Shown: positions 16,007 to 25,401, numbered from the stretch's first letter. The stretch is 64,000 bases of DNA from JAJYSO01 sp964586655 (GCA_964586655.1 CAZPGY010000013.1:1-64000); one strand, 5' to 3'. Notes: generated by a model not told the origin, from the sequence alone. Translations and numbers: made by a program.

Positions 16007-17899
16007 TCATTTGATCATATCAAAGCTGCGGTTGACAAACTTGGTCAGTTCTTCTCCTTTGAGCAAGTTTTGAGACAAGCGAGCCAAGTCTAAGGTTTGA
16101 TTGATCAATCGCTCTCGCTTTTTATCGGTTTTGGTGTTGAGGATTTCGTTAATCAGCGGGCTGTTGGTATTTACCTTCAGGTTATACATTTCAGGCATGT
16201 TGCCCATCATCATTCCGCCTCCACCGGTTTGCTGCATCTCTTTCATCCGACGCATAAATTCGGGTTGCGTGATGAGCATAGGCGCCGCTTCACTGTCCAT
16301 ATCTTCCAGTTGAACCGTGTATTTATCTTGAGGAATAAATTTTTCCATTTGCGTTTTGAGGGTTTCTTTTTCCTCTTCAGAAAGTTTGGAAATTTTTTCC
16401 TCGTCTTTATTGATCAGGTTGTCGATATGGTCGCTGTCTACTCGTACAAAAGAGGTGTTTTCTTTTTCGGTTTCCAGTTTTTGCACCAAGTGAGGGACAA
16501 TAGGAGAATCTAACAACAAGACTTCATAGCCCTTGCTTTTGGCCGATTCGATATAGCTGTGCTGCTCGTCTTTGTTTGACGCATAAAGCACCACTAACTT
16601 GTCGTCTTTATCGGTTTGATTTTCCTTAATCTTGTCTTTTAATTCGTCAAAGGTGTAATAATTGCCGTCAACAGTAGGGTAGAGGGCAAACTTTTGCGCT
16701 TTTTTAAAGAATTTATCTTCGGTCAACATTCCGTATTCAATGACCACCTTGATGTCATTCCATTTTTCTTCAAAGTCTTCACGGTTGTCTTTAAAGAGTT
16801 TTTTTAGCTTATCGGCTACTTTACGGGTGATATAACTGGCAATCTTTTTAACGTTGCTGTCTGCTTGTAAATACGATCGGGAAACGTTAAGCGGAATATC
16901 CGGAGAGTCGATGACTCCTTTTAACATCGTTAAAAATTCGGGTACGATGCCTTCCACATTGTCAGTTACAAATACTTGGTTTTGATAGAGCTGTATTTTG
17001 TCCTTTTGCATCACCATGTCATTAGACAATTTGGGGAAGTACAAAATTCCGGTCAGGTGAAAAGGATAATCGACATTCAAATGGATGTGGAAGAGCGGCT
17101 CCTCAAATTGCATGGGATACAATTCGCGATAAAAGCTGTTGTAGTCCTCTTCTTCCAAGTCATTGGGCTGTTTGGTCCATGCAGGATGAGGATTGTTGAT
17201 AATATTGTCAACTTGCACTGTTTTGGGTTCCTCTTTTTCATCGGCATCCTCAGCCTTGGGCAGCTCTTTTTCTTTGGTACCAAATTTTATGGGAATAGGC
17301 ATAAACTTGTTGTATTTGGTCAACAATTCGTTGATGCGCGATTCCTCTAAAAACTCCTCGTCGTCTTTGTTGATGTGTAAGACAATCTCGGTGCCGTGGT
17401 CCTTCTTTTTGTCGGTTTCTTCCAATTCAAAATCGGTAGTTCCTTCGCAGGTCCAATGAGCAGCGGGTTCATCTTTATATGATTTGGTGAAGATTTCTAC
17501 TTTATTGGCCACCATAAAAGCCGAGTAAAAACCGAGTCCAAAGTGCCCGATGATTCCGGTTTCTTCTCCTCCTTTTTCTTTGTATTTTTCGAGGAATTCA
17601 TTGGCGCCGGAAAAAGCAACTTCGTTGATGTATTTTTCAACTTCAGCTTTGGTCATCCCGATTCCTTGATCAATGACGTGAAGTGTTTTCTGATCGTCAT
17701 CAATTTTAATTTCGATTTGGGGTTTGCCATATTCTACATTCTTGGCCTCTCCTAAGTCGGTTAGTTTTTTGAGCTTCAGTGTTGCATCAGTTGCATTGGA
17801 AATCAACTCCCGCAAGAATATCTCATGATCGCTGTAGAGAAATTTTTTAATCAACGGAAAAATATTCTCAACAGAAACATTAATCTTTCCTTTTGCCAT
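16007..17899 (-). CDS. htpG: Molecular chaperone HtpG (Hsp90)
   Basis: This 630-residue bacterial Hsp90 is an ATP-dependent dimeric cytosolic chaperone for late folding and stress protection. The GHKL ATPase domain is intact: FLRELISNATDATLKLK, then the DQGIGM Bergerat motif, and GHFGLGFYSAFMVANKVEI. The middle domain has the LNVSRSYLQADSNVKKI region, with the Arg that contacts ATP. The C-terminal domain ends with NPLINEILNTKTDKKRERLI-type dimer helices. A charged EDADEKEEPK insert lies at the end of the N domain. It is a single gene whose upstream region carries the TGnCAnnnTGnCA promoter element that also precedes clpB. Confidence 0.97.
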   Translation of the reverse strand: MAKGKINVSVENIFPLIKKFLYSDHEIFLRELISNATDATLKLKKLTDLGEAKNVEYGKPQIEIKIDDDQKTLHVIDQGIGMTKAEVEKYINEVAFSGANEFLEKYKEKGGEETGIIGHFGLGFYSAFMVANKVEIFTKSYKDEPAAHWTCEGTTDFELEETDKKKDHGTEIVLHINKDDEEFLEESRINELLTKYNKFMPIPIKFGTKEKELPKAEDADEKEEPKTVQVDNIINNPHPAWTKQPNDLEEEDYNSFYRELYPMQFEEPLFHIHLNVDYPFHLTGILYFPKLSNDMVMQKDKIQLYQNQVFVTDNVEGIVPEFLTMLKGVIDSPDIPLNVSRSYLQADSNVKKIASYITRKVADKLKKLFKDNREDFEEKWNDIKVVIEYGMLTEDKFFKKAQKFALYPTVDGNYYTFDELKDKIKENQTDKDDKLVVLYASNKDEQHSYIESAKSKGYEVLLLDSPIVPHLVQKLETEKENTSFVRVDSDHIDNLINKDEEKISKLSEEEKETLKTQMEKFIPQDKYTVQLEDMDSEAAPMLITQPEFMRRMKEMQQTGGGGMMMGNMPEMYNLKVNTNSPLINEILNTKTDKKRERLINQTLDLARLSQNLLKGEELTKFVNRSFDMIK

Positions 17900-17944
17900 G
17901 GTGTTATTGGTTTTAGGTTGTCTAAATTATTTTATTGATAACAG

Positions 17945-17984
17945 TCAAAAAAAATACCAATTCCAAGTCAATGACAAAGTGGCA
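17945..17984 (-). promoter_or_regulatory. Candidate stress promoter of htpG (TGnCA-N3-TGnCA plus GGTAT(T)8GA)
   Basis: On the minus strand TGCCA-CTT-TGTCA (17984-17972) is followed after 13 bases by GGTATTTTTTTTGA (17958-17945). clpB has the same two elements with a 12-base gap, and the downstream boxes match at 13 of 14 bases. The start codon is 45 bases beyond the second box. It is not the usual TAnnTTTG box. Confidence 0.6.
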
Positions 17985-17997
17985 GTAATTTGATAAA

Positions 17998-19173
17998 TCA
18001 AGTCATTTGGTTGGAGACCGATTGGGGGCTTTTTTTGCTCAGTCTGTGCATTCTCCACAGGAAGAGTCCGCAAAACAAAACCCATAGGATAATAAGGTGA
18101 ATGACTTCAAATTTGTTTTGTGTCAGCGTGCCTCCGGTTTGCACAATAGATCGGTAAGCTTGCAAAAATGGGGTAGTGGGTAGGAGTGCTGAAATCCATT
18201 GCACTACTTGAGGAAGCGATTCATAAGGGAGTGAATAGCCGGTAATCAAGAAAATGGGATAGGTAGAAAAAGCCATAATTTGTACACTTAGGACTTGAGA
18301 TTTAAACCAGGATCCAAGCCACAGCCCTAAGGGAATGAGCGTTAATAAAAACAAGGCCATCAGGATGCTGATTTCCCAAAAATCTCCGTGTTGAGGGAGT
18401 TGGAGGATGTTGAAGTTGACCGTTAAAAAGAAGAAAGCATAACTCATAAAAAGAATAAAATACCACAAGCCTTTGCCCCATAAAACAGCCGACAAATTTT
18501 GTTTTCCATACTGATACAGGTCCATGATTTTGTTTTTTTCGCGTTCGATGGCCATGCTTCCCGCCAAGCCAATAAGTAGGGTCTGCTGCAGAATAAGTGC
18601 CAGCAAGCCCGGTAATAAGAAGCCGCCATAGCTTTCGCTTTCATTGTAGAGGGGTTTGTAATTTAGCCGCACCGGATTGGTTTCTCGAAGAGACACCTGA
18701 CTACTTTGTCCTGTTTTTTTAAAATATTGTAAACGTACACCAGCGCTCACAGTGAGTGCCACTTTTGTGATGGCACCGGTCAAGTCACTGGAGGGTAAAA
18801 ACCGGGAAGTGTTGAGGGCCAGGTTGATGTTGGCCTGTTTCAGCGAAAGTACCTTTTCTTGGAGGCCTTCAGGAATATACAAATAGCCTTGAACTTTTGT
18901 GGTGTGCAATTTTTCCTGTGCATCGTTCAAATGGGGACTGGAGATTACGTCAGCAACCGGGGTAGCATCAATTTTTTCGATTAATAGACGCGACAATTGG
19001 CTGTTATCAGCATCAACAACTGCTATTTTCACTTCTTTTTCTTCTTTATTTTGATAGATACTACCATAAAAAAAGGCATATAAAACCGGAGCGATTAACA
19101 GCGTCAATAATAAGCTGTGATCGCCGGTAACGAGTCGCATTTCGCGTTTTAAAAGGTTAAGAAATACGCGCAT
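17998..19173 (-). CDS. ABC-2 type transporter permease, second copy
   Basis: This 391-residue membrane protein has one N-terminal helix (LLLTLLIAPVLYAFFYGSIY, about 22-41), a large extracytoplasmic domain at about 45-170 with KIAVVDADNSQLSRLLIEK, and five C-terminal helices from about 180. It is the DrrB/YhhJ-type layout of ABC-2 exporters. It overlaps its paralogue upstream by 17 bases and ends the TolC-HlyD-permease-permease operon. The two permeases probably form a heterodimer that exports a drug-like or lipid-like substrate through the tripartite pump. No ATP-binding subunit gene is adjacent. Confidence 0.9.
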   Translation of the reverse strand: MRVFLNLLKREMRLVTGDHSLLLTLLIAPVLYAFFYGSIYQNKEEKEVKIAVVDADNSQLSRLLIEKIDATPVADVISSPHLNDAQEKLHTTKVQGYLYIPEGLQEKVLSLKQANINLALNTSRFLPSSDLTGAITKVALTVSAGVRLQYFKKTGQSSQVSLRETNPVRLNYKPLYNESESYGGFLLPGLLALILQQTLLIGLAGSMAIEREKNKIMDLYQYGKQNLSAVLWGKGLWYFILFMSYAFFFLTVNFNILQLPQHGDFWEISILMALFLLTLIPLGLWLGSWFKSQVLSVQIMAFSTYPIFLITGYSLPYESLPQVVQWISALLPTTPFLQAYRSIVQTGGTLTQNKFEVIHLIILWVLFCGLFLWRMHRLSKKSPQSVSNQMT

Positions 19174-20323
19174 AATAAGGTTTTATCTGACGGTTAAAGA
19201 TCAAAACAGCAAGCGGATAAGTCAATGCGATAAACAATAATAAAATTCCCATTTCTTTCTTGATGTAGCTCAAGGGCAGCTCCATAAAATATATTTTTAA
19301 AAAACCTTCTAAAAACGGGGTATAGGGCATTAAATTGGCATAAACTTGATCAAACCAAGGCATTGCCCAACGCGGAAAAGTGTAACCGCTGAACACAAAA
19401 GCGGGTGAGGTGTAAAACAGTCCTAAATCGCTGGCCACCATGGTGTCCTTAAATATGGAAGAAACCAAGATGCCAATGCCGATACAGGCGAGCGCCAATA
19501 GGGTAAACAGTACAAAGAAAGCTCCGGTAGTACCGGGGTGTGACAGGTTGAAATAAGGAAAAATGACGCCGACAATCAGAATGAAGTTTATCCAGGCGAC
19601 AGACAGGTGAGCCAAGGCTTTTCCGATTATAATTTTAACGGGAGAGCCTTCGGCAAGTCTCAGCAAATCATCCATGGTATTGGTTTTCCATTCGTGATTA
19701 ATGAGCAGCACACTAATCATGATAATCATCATTTGAAGTGTAACCGTAATGAGTCCCGGGGCGAGGTATTGCTGGTAATTGTAAGTGGGGTTATAAAGTG
19801 GAAAGCTGTTGAGTTTGATGGGTTGCACCAAGGCCATTGCTTTGTTTTCGTTCATCCCCTTTTTGATCAATTTTTGTAAAACCACTCCTGATCCGCCCAT
19901 AATGACAACCCGGGCGGCATCTCTATAGATTAGTTTGGCCGGAACCACTGCAGCAGAATTGGTAAATAAAGAGATGTTTACCGGATGATTGCTTTTGAGT
20001 GATTTTTCAAGGTCAGTGGGGAAATGTATGCCGGCCCAGGCTTTTCCCGACTGAATGAGGTCTTCCAATTCTTGGAGGTTGTCGACTTGCTTTGTAATAT
20101 GAATACTCGGAGACTGCTCAAGCATAAAAGTCAGCTGCCGGGTGAGCGCAGAATTGTCCTGATCCCAAACGACAACCGACATGTTGTTGACGTGTTCGTT
20201 TTGATAGATCAGGGCAAAGAAAAAAAAGATTAAAGGAGGCAACACCAGTAGCACCAAGTAGTGTACGGGTAGGCGCAAGATGCGCTTCCATTCTCTTTTT
20301 ATAACTTTAAAAATTGTTTTCAT
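19157..20323 (-). CDS. ABC-2 type transporter permease, first copy
   Basis: This 388-residue paralogue of the next gene has an N-terminal helix (YLVLLVLPPLIFFFFALIYQ), an extracytoplasmic domain with MSVVVWDQDNSALTRQLTFM, AWAGIHFPTDLEKSLK and PTYNYQQYLAPGLITVTLQ, and five C-terminal helices with VFSGYTFPRWAMPWFDQVY before the last ones. The start ATG overlaps the stop of the HlyD gene by 4 bases, and its 3' end overlaps the second permease. It has the same role, half of a membrane channel of an ABC exporter. Confidence 0.9.
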   Translation of the reverse strand: MKTIFKVIKREWKRILRLPVHYLVLLVLPPLIFFFFALIYQNEHVNNMSVVVWDQDNSALTRQLTFMLEQSPSIHITKQVDNLQELEDLIQSGKAWAGIHFPTDLEKSLKSNHPVNISLFTNSAAVVPAKLIYRDAARVVIMGGSGVVLQKLIKKGMNENKAMALVQPIKLNSFPLYNPTYNYQQYLAPGLITVTLQMMIIMISVLLINHEWKTNTMDDLLRLAEGSPVKIIIGKALAHLSVAWINFILIVGVIFPYFNLSHPGTTGAFFVLFTLLALACIGIGILVSSIFKDTMVASDLGLFYTSPAFVFSGYTFPRWAMPWFDQVYANLMPYTPFLEGFLKIYFMELPLSYIKKEMGILLLFIALTYPLAVLIFNRQIKPYYARIS

Positions 20324-21306
20324 TTCGGAAGATTAAGCGCAGCAGTCATACCGGCGCGAAGGCCTTTGACGGGTTGAGTCGGTTGGACTCTGATGGTGAA
20401 GGTTCGGAGTTCAAACTGCCCCGAGCCTTGTTCGGGCACCCAATTGGCAAATTCTAATGCAGGTGAAATGTAAGTTACAACGGCAGTAAAGGTTTCGGCT
20501 TTCGTTCCGGGTACGCTCAGTTCTACTTTCGTTCCTTTTTCAATTTTAGCCATTTTATCCTGGCGGATATTAAATTGAATATAAAAAGAATTTTTCTTCT
20601 GTATGGTCATCATGGGATATCCCATTGCCACCACTTCACCGTGATGGGTAATCAAAGAAGAAATGACGCCCGATACCGGTGCCGTGATGTGCGTGTTTTG
20701 GGCAATGGCTTGGCTTAGGGCATAGCTGTGTTCGGCTTTTTTTAAGATGGCTGCAGAGGTTTTAATCATTTCCGGGCGACTGCCATTCTTCAACATCTGC
20801 AGGTGTTGCTTTGCCATTTCCATTTCTTTTTTAGCAGCTTGATATTTAAAATAAATCATATCTTTTTCTTGCCCTGAGATCACGTTGTCTTGGTATAAAT
20901 TGAGCATTCGCTGATAGGTCTTTTGCACTAATTTATATTGTTCTTGGGCAATTTCATACAAGTTTTGTGCAGATTGAACTGCTTCGTCCCGAGGACCGTT
21001 TTTCAATAAATTTAAATTGTGTTGAGCAGCTTCAATAGAAGTGAGGGCTTGCTGTTTGACAATATTGATTTCTGTGGTTTGCATCACGGCCAAGGCTTGC
21101 CCTTTGTGAACGGTGTCTCCCTGTTCGACAAAAAGGCTGTCAACCTGCCCGGGAAAAGTGGCTGAAACGTCAATAAATTTAGCTTCCACCATACCAATAA
21201 CCCGGTCTTGGTGATTCGGTTTTTGGTTGACTAAAAATAGAATGGCAATGATCAAAATGACGAGCGGTATAGATAGTGCCCAATAATTTTTAATAAGGTT
21301 TTTCAT
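20320..21306 (-). CDS. HlyD-family membrane fusion protein
   Basis: This 328-residue periplasmic adaptor has an N-terminal anchor at about 10-28 (WALSIPLVILIIAILFLV) and a lipoyl half-motif FPGQVDSLFVEQGDTVHKG. A helical hairpin at about 80-185 with an internally repeated LLKNGPRDE / MLKNGSRPE element is followed by the second half-motif ITAPVSGVISSLITHHGEVV and a beta-barrel domain with IEKGTKVELSVPG. This is the EmrA/YhiI-type adaptor that bridges inner-membrane permeases and TolC. It lies one base after the TolC gene and overlaps permease 1 by 4 bases. Confidence 0.93.
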   Translation of the reverse strand: MKNLIKNYWALSIPLVILIIAILFLVNQKPNHQDRVIGMVEAKFIDVSATFPGQVDSLFVEQGDTVHKGQALAVMQTTEINIVKQQALTSIEAAQHNLNLLKNGPRDEAVQSAQNLYEIAQEQYKLVQKTYQRMLNLYQDNVISGQEKDMIYFKYQAAKKEMEMAKQHLQMLKNGSRPEMIKTSAAILKKAEHSYALSQAIAQNTHITAPVSGVISSLITHHGEVVAMGYPMMTIQKKNSFYIQFNIRQDKMAKIEKGTKVELSVPGTKAETFTAVVTYISPALEFANWVPEQGSGQFELRTFTIRVQPTQPVKGLRAGMTAALNLPK

Positions 21307-21307
21307 G

Positions 21308-22759
21308 CTATTTTTGTTTGATATAGTTGGTAATGGTTTTAGGTTGTCCTAATATTTTAAGGTAGGTAGCTACAGCCAAATTGTATCCCAACACCGCCGT
21401 ATAATATGCTTTTTCCACTTCGAGTTGTACCTTTAAAGCATCGTTGACCTCTTTGACCGAAGACAGTTCACTTTCCATACGACGCCGAATCATTGCAGTG
21501 GTAATAGCCGCCGTTTTTCGAGCTTTATCAAGGGTGTTTACCTCTTGCCTAAGGCTTTGCATTTTATTACCTACCCGTTTAAGCAGAGTTTCTAAGTGAC
21601 TTTTTTTTGATTCGGCTATAAATTGACTCTCCTTGACCAGCGACTTGGCCGCTTTGATGCGCTTGTTGTTTTCAAAAAAGCTGAAAATATTCCAATGCAG
21701 TTCGATACCTACCATCCATGGCGGGGTAATCACAGGCAGGTCATCTTGTAGGAGTTGATAAGTAGCAACTCCAAAAATGTTGGGCAAGGATAGGGATTGT
21801 GTCACTTTTTGAGCGGCCTTGGCTACCTCAACCTTACTGTTTAGCCACTGGTATTGCGGATTTTCTTTCGCAAAACCTTCCTGAAATTCCAGAAGGGGAG
21901 AGCGAGCTATTTGTAAGCTGTCTTGGATATAGAGGTCTTTTGTGGTCCCCAGCAGGTGTTGTAAGCGCAAGAGGGCATTCTTTTTTTCAAGTTTAAAGTG
22001 TGCCAACCCGGTTTGTGCTTGAGACAAAGCCACACTGGCCCATTTTTTTTGATAGGGGGGAATAATCTCGCTTTTAACCATGGAACGCGCATAATCTTCC
22101 GTTTTTTGGAAGGACTGCACAAGCTGTTCCTGTTTGTGTAGCATTGCATTCAAATATTGAATTTGAAGATATTGAGCAACTACTGCATAAGCTACTGTGT
22201 TTTTAGCGAATTCTAAGTTGAGGTGGCCTGAGGTGCGTTTTTCCTCGGCTACTTTTTGTGCGGCATTGAGCTTCCCGCCTAAGTATATAGGCTGTCGTAG
22301 GGCTACGGTGGCCGTAAAATATTGTTGCTCACTTAAAGCCGGATTAAATTTGGGGTAAATTCCGTTTATCAGGCTTTTGGTACTTTGATAAATAATTTGT
22401 TGAGCATTTGCCGAGAGTTCTTGCCCGGTGATATTATAAAACACCTGATTGGCCGTGTTGACACTTTGTTGTGCCGATCCTTCTATGATGCCATTTTTTA
22501 CGGTTTGAAGGTTGACCTGAAGCGGTTCGCCTAAATAATGATAGCCGGCTAAAATATCGATTTCAGGTAAGGCATTTAACTTTGCGGCCTGATAACGAAA
22601 CTGTCGCGTTTTTAAAGACTGCTTCATTTGCAGGATGACGTGATTGTTTTCTTCGGCAATTTCAAAGCAGGTTTGCAACGAAGTGCTTTGGGCTTGCATT
22701 CCCGCTAATTGAAAGAAGAAAAAGAGGGCAAACAAGAGGGAGGCGGGATGTTGCATCAT
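21308..22759 (-). CDS. TolC-family outer membrane efflux protein
   Basis: This 483-residue protein has a signal peptide at about 1-23 (LLFALFFFFQLAGMQAQ) and the two-fold repeated outer membrane efflux domain. One repeat carries SLQTCFEIAEENNHVILQMK, another FAKENPQYQWLNSKVEVAKA, and DLPVITPPWMVGIELHWNIF is a TolC beta-strand region. Long helices of the trans-periplasmic tunnel follow. It is the first gene of the exporter operon. TolC trimers form the outer-membrane duct of tripartite pumps. Two adjacent ATGs open the gene and either could be used. Confidence 0.93.
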   Translation of the reverse strand: MMQHPASLLFALFFFFQLAGMQAQSTSLQTCFEIAEENNHVILQMKQSLKTRQFRYQAAKLNALPEIDILAGYHYLGEPLQVNLQTVKNGIIEGSAQQSVNTANQVFYNITGQELSANAQQIIYQSTKSLINGIYPKFNPALSEQQYFTATVALRQPIYLGGKLNAAQKVAEEKRTSGHLNLEFAKNTVAYAVVAQYLQIQYLNAMLHKQEQLVQSFQKTEDYARSMVKSEIIPPYQKKWASVALSQAQTGLAHFKLEKKNALLRLQHLLGTTKDLYIQDSLQIARSPLLEFQEGFAKENPQYQWLNSKVEVAKAAQKVTQSLSLPNIFGVATYQLLQDDLPVITPPWMVGIELHWNIFSFFENNKRIKAAKSLVKESQFIAESKKSHLETLLKRVGNKMQSLRQEVNTLDKARKTAAITTAMIRRRMESELSSVKEVNDALKVQLEVEKAYYTAVLGYNLAVATYLKILGQPKTITNYIKQK

Positions 22760-23020
22760 GTAACTATTAAATGGAATTTAAGAAATACAAAGATATTAAA
22801 AATATTGCTGGCGATTATTTTTTATGTTCTTTGCCGAGGACTCATCGAGAGATTGAGGTATTGGTATTTTATGTTGCTTCGTTGGTGTTTAAATGGTGTT
22901 CTATACTCATTGAGCTCATTGCCTGTGTTTTGGGACGGGGTGTCATTTTCACATTAATAGCCTGTGGATGCTCTTAAAAATTTGGGATAAAAAAGATGGA
23001 AATAAAATCCCTAAATAAAG

Positions 23021-23052
23021 TTTGGTGTGACGAAAGAAGTGTTGTATATTTG
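23021..23052 (+). promoter_or_regulatory. Bacteroidota-type promoter of tRNA-fMet
   Basis: TTTG at 23021-23024 and TATATTTG at 23045-23052 are separated by 20 bases, a near-perfect TTTG / TAnnTTTG pair. The tRNA starts about 95 bases further on, so a leader is expected to be removed by processing. Confidence 0.75.
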
Positions 23053-23147
23053 CAGTCCGATATTTGAAAAGGCGGTTACCCAATGAGGCAATTCATGAGC
23101 GTAATTTCGGCCTTTAAAAGAAGAGATAAAAAACATTAAACATACAT

Positions 23148-23220
<73 letters not shown>

Positions 23221-23225
23221 CTAAC

Positions 23226-23257
23226 AAGGGTTTCAAGTAGATTGAAGCCCTTTTTTT
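23226..23257 (+). terminator. Terminator after tRNA-fMet
   Basis: AAGGGTTTCAA pairs with TTGAAGCCCTT (one G-T pair) around a 5-base loop and is followed by a run of T, a typical intrinsic terminator. Confidence 0.85.
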
Positions 23258-23384
23258 ATGGGGTTAAATTGCAGAGAAGTGTGGCCGGTATCAATTTACC
23301 GAATTCGGAGCTGTGATAAGTTCAAGAAATGATACCTTCCTTAAAAAAGCTCCCGGATCGACGCTAATCTTTCGTTTTTTAGGG

Positions 23385-24611
23385 TTATAGGATGGTTATT
23401 GGTGCGATAAAGCCAATTTTGATTTCATTTTTGTTGTAATTGGCCGCGCCCAAGCTTTCCAATGCCAGCTTAGAATATTGGTAATACCGACCGATATAAG
23501 TCAGGAAAAAACGCACATCAATATGTTTAAAAGGGCTGTAATATAGCGATCCAACCACGCCATAGCTTGTTCGAAGCTTATCGGTTCCGCTGTTGTTACT
23601 TTTTACATTTTCCCCATAAGTAGTGTTGGTCATCAAGGTTAAAAGGGTTTTAAACCGGGGGTTGATTTGGTATGATGCTCGTATCCAATTTTCAATATAG
23701 GTTACCTTTTGTGCAATATTCAGGTTAACCACTTCATGCCCTCGCTCCTCATCGGCATAGTCAACTCCATTTATGATATGGGTGGCCAATCCTTTCGTGT
23801 CAATCTCTTCATAGCTGTAGTCAAAATCATACATTATTGTAAAGTTATTACTGTGAAATTTGTGCCCCAACGTAATGAAATGGGTGTATTGATTCTTTAC
23901 TTCTTTAGAAACACTATAGCTGTATATGGTTTCAAATTTGCCGTTGAAAAAACTTCCTTTCCAGCGCCCTACAAACTCCACCGGCCAGTCTGGTTCTTCA
24001 ATATTGGCAGCAGTATTGTTTCCATATTTATCAGCGTAATGTTCGGTTCTGGAATTGAGTATTTGGAATCCAATATTGTGTTTGTTGGAAAGGTTGTAAT
24101 TAATCCCTACTCCGGTGACATAGGCCAATGCATTGCTTTGAATGTCATTATACTGCATAATTTCAATGGCGCTGAATGAGTATTCAAATCCGCCAAAATA
24201 AGCATCTTGCCGCCCCAATTCCAATTCTATCTTTGGCGTGATTTCTACGGCAATATTGGCCAATTCAATATTGCTGCCCAGTTGATCGAGGCTTTGTACT
24301 TCGGTGGTTTTGTTAAATCGGTTTCTAAAATGAAGGCTTACTTTATCCATAATCTCTGCAGAGATTCCTAAGGCGGTGTATTCGTTTACAAACTGATGCC
24401 CCTGATAGTCGTGGTATCCACCCCGCAAAATGTAGTTTCGGAAAGCACCACGCATGCTCAACTTGATAGTTATATTTTGAAGAAAACTTTCTTTTGAAGG
24501 ACGAAGTAAAGCAGATGAAAGTTCTTTTTCTTGAAAGACGGTATCTCTCTTTTGTTGCGCATATCCACAAGTGAAAATCAAAAAGAGGCTCCCCAGTAAA
24601 AATAATTTCAT
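23385..24611 (-). CDS. Outer-membrane beta-barrel protein (phosphate-selective porin O/P-like)
   Basis: This 408-residue protein has a signal peptide at about 1-18 (LFLIFTCGYAQ), a short linker, and alternating beta-strands to a C-terminal IKIGFIAPITIL. Strand signatures such as LGISAEIMDKVSLHFRNRFN, IELANIAVEITPKIELELGR and QDAYFGGFEYSFSAIEIMQY resemble the phosphate-selective porin O/P group in Bacteroidota. The substrate is unknown. It is monocistronic, convergent with the tRNA-fMet unit, with a gene-poor region of about 690 bases upstream. Confidence 0.8.
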   Translation of the reverse strand: MKLFLLGSLFLIFTCGYAQQKRDTVFQEKELSSALLRPSKESFLQNITIKLSMRGAFRNYILRGGYHDYQGHQFVNEYTALGISAEIMDKVSLHFRNRFNKTTEVQSLDQLGSNIELANIAVEITPKIELELGRQDAYFGGFEYSFSAIEIMQYNDIQSNALAYVTGVGINYNLSNKHNIGFQILNSRTEHYADKYGNNTAANIEEPDWPVEFVGRWKGSFFNGKFETIYSYSVSKEVKNQYTHFITLGHKFHSNNFTIMYDFDYSYEEIDTKGLATHIINGVDYADEERGHEVVNLNIAQKVTYIENWIRASYQINPRFKTLLTLMTNTTYGENVKSNNSGTDKLRTSYGVVGSLYYSPFKHIDVRFFLTYIGRYYQYSKLALESLGAANYNKNEIKIGFIAPITIL

Positions 24612-25055
24612 AATGACATAAAAAATTTAGGTGCTATCTGTTCAAATCTGTTTGATAAATGGATCTGTTGAGTATCAGTTGCTGTTTCAAGGGTGGTATA
24701 AAAAAATCTCAAACAGGTTGTCTCAGTAGCCGGTAGTACCAAAATTAAAAAATTGGATGATTAAAGCCAAATGCTTAATTGTTTTTTGGAATTTTATGTG
24801 CTGTGGTTTGAAGTTGAGAAGCGGAAAATAGACAGCGTTTTTTTTAAAGAAATGGTGTTTAATTTTGTTTGCGGCAATGTTCTTCTCAAAAGCAGAGATA
24901 TTGACCTCATTAAAAATGTGCTTTTTTGGAAGGAAGATTTTACTTATCGTGAATTAAAGTTTCCCGCAGGATTTTAGACAAGAAGAGAGAAAATCGGGAA
25001 TATTTTTATCAGTATTAATACCACCTATTTCTATTTAATTTCACTTGTCGTAACT
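24612..25055. other. Non-coding stretch upstream of the porin gene
   Basis: About 440 bases without a convincing gene. A 68-codon rightward frame at 24771-24977 has no family features or clear ribosome binding site. The AT-rich sequence probably holds the leftward porin promoter near 24620-24740, but I cannot place it. Confidence 0.5.
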
Positions 25056-25217
25056 TGAGCTCATTTAAACTTTCTATTATTGACTGCAAAATGATCTTTT
25101 TACCCCATATTTTGTCTTTTCCTTACTCCATAGCTACGGCTATGCAGTGCAAAAAAGACTTCATCTGGGACAAAAATATCTATTTTTCGCTTCAATCCTA
25201 AAAGTTTAAATGACCTC
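25056..25217. repeat. MITE-like repeat, family 2 (TIR GAGSTCATTTAAACTTT)
   Basis: The ends GAGCTCATTTAAACTTT and AAAGTTTAAATGACCTC match as inverted repeats at 16 of 17 bases and enclose about 125 bases with a small palindrome, CCATAGCTACGGCTATG. A shorter relative lies at 28417-28487. There is no coding capacity. Confidence 0.65.
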
Positions 25218-25274
25218 CTTAATAAAACGCTCCAAAAACAAGTAAATCTGTCCGCAATCTGTTTATAAATAAAA

Positions 25275-25301
25275 AAAACCTACTGAAAATCAGTAGGTTT
25301 T
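25275..25301 (-). terminator. Terminator after tRNA-Pro
   Basis: AAAACCTACTG (25275-25285) and CAGTAGGTTTT (25291-25301) form an 11-bp stem. On the minus strand it follows the tRNA directly and continues into a T run. Confidence 0.85.
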
Positions 25302-25302
25302 G

Positions 25303-25376
25303 TCGGGATGGCCGGATTCGAACCGACGACTTCTTGCACCCCATGCAAGCGCGCTACCGGGCTGCGCTACATCCCG
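25303..25376 (-). tRNA. tRNA-Pro (GGG)
   Basis: A 74-base cloverleaf on the minus strand begins CGGGATGTAGCGCAGCCCGG, has anticodon stem CTTGC/GCAAG with loop ATGGGGT (anticodon GGG), T-loop TTCGAAT and discriminator A. CCA is not encoded. It lies between the lysS stop and its own terminator and may share the lysS transcript. Confidence 0.96.
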
Positions 25377-25401
25377 AAAATTGGGGAATGCAAATTAAAG
25401 C

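Noticed and set aside
22771..22977. 68-codon rightward frame before tRNA-fMet
   Set aside because: No family features and no ribosome binding site; probably chance in the leader region of the tolC-like gene.
24771..24977. 68-codon rightward frame upstream of the porin gene
   Set aside because: No recognisable features, no convincing start; base composition like the surrounding spacer.
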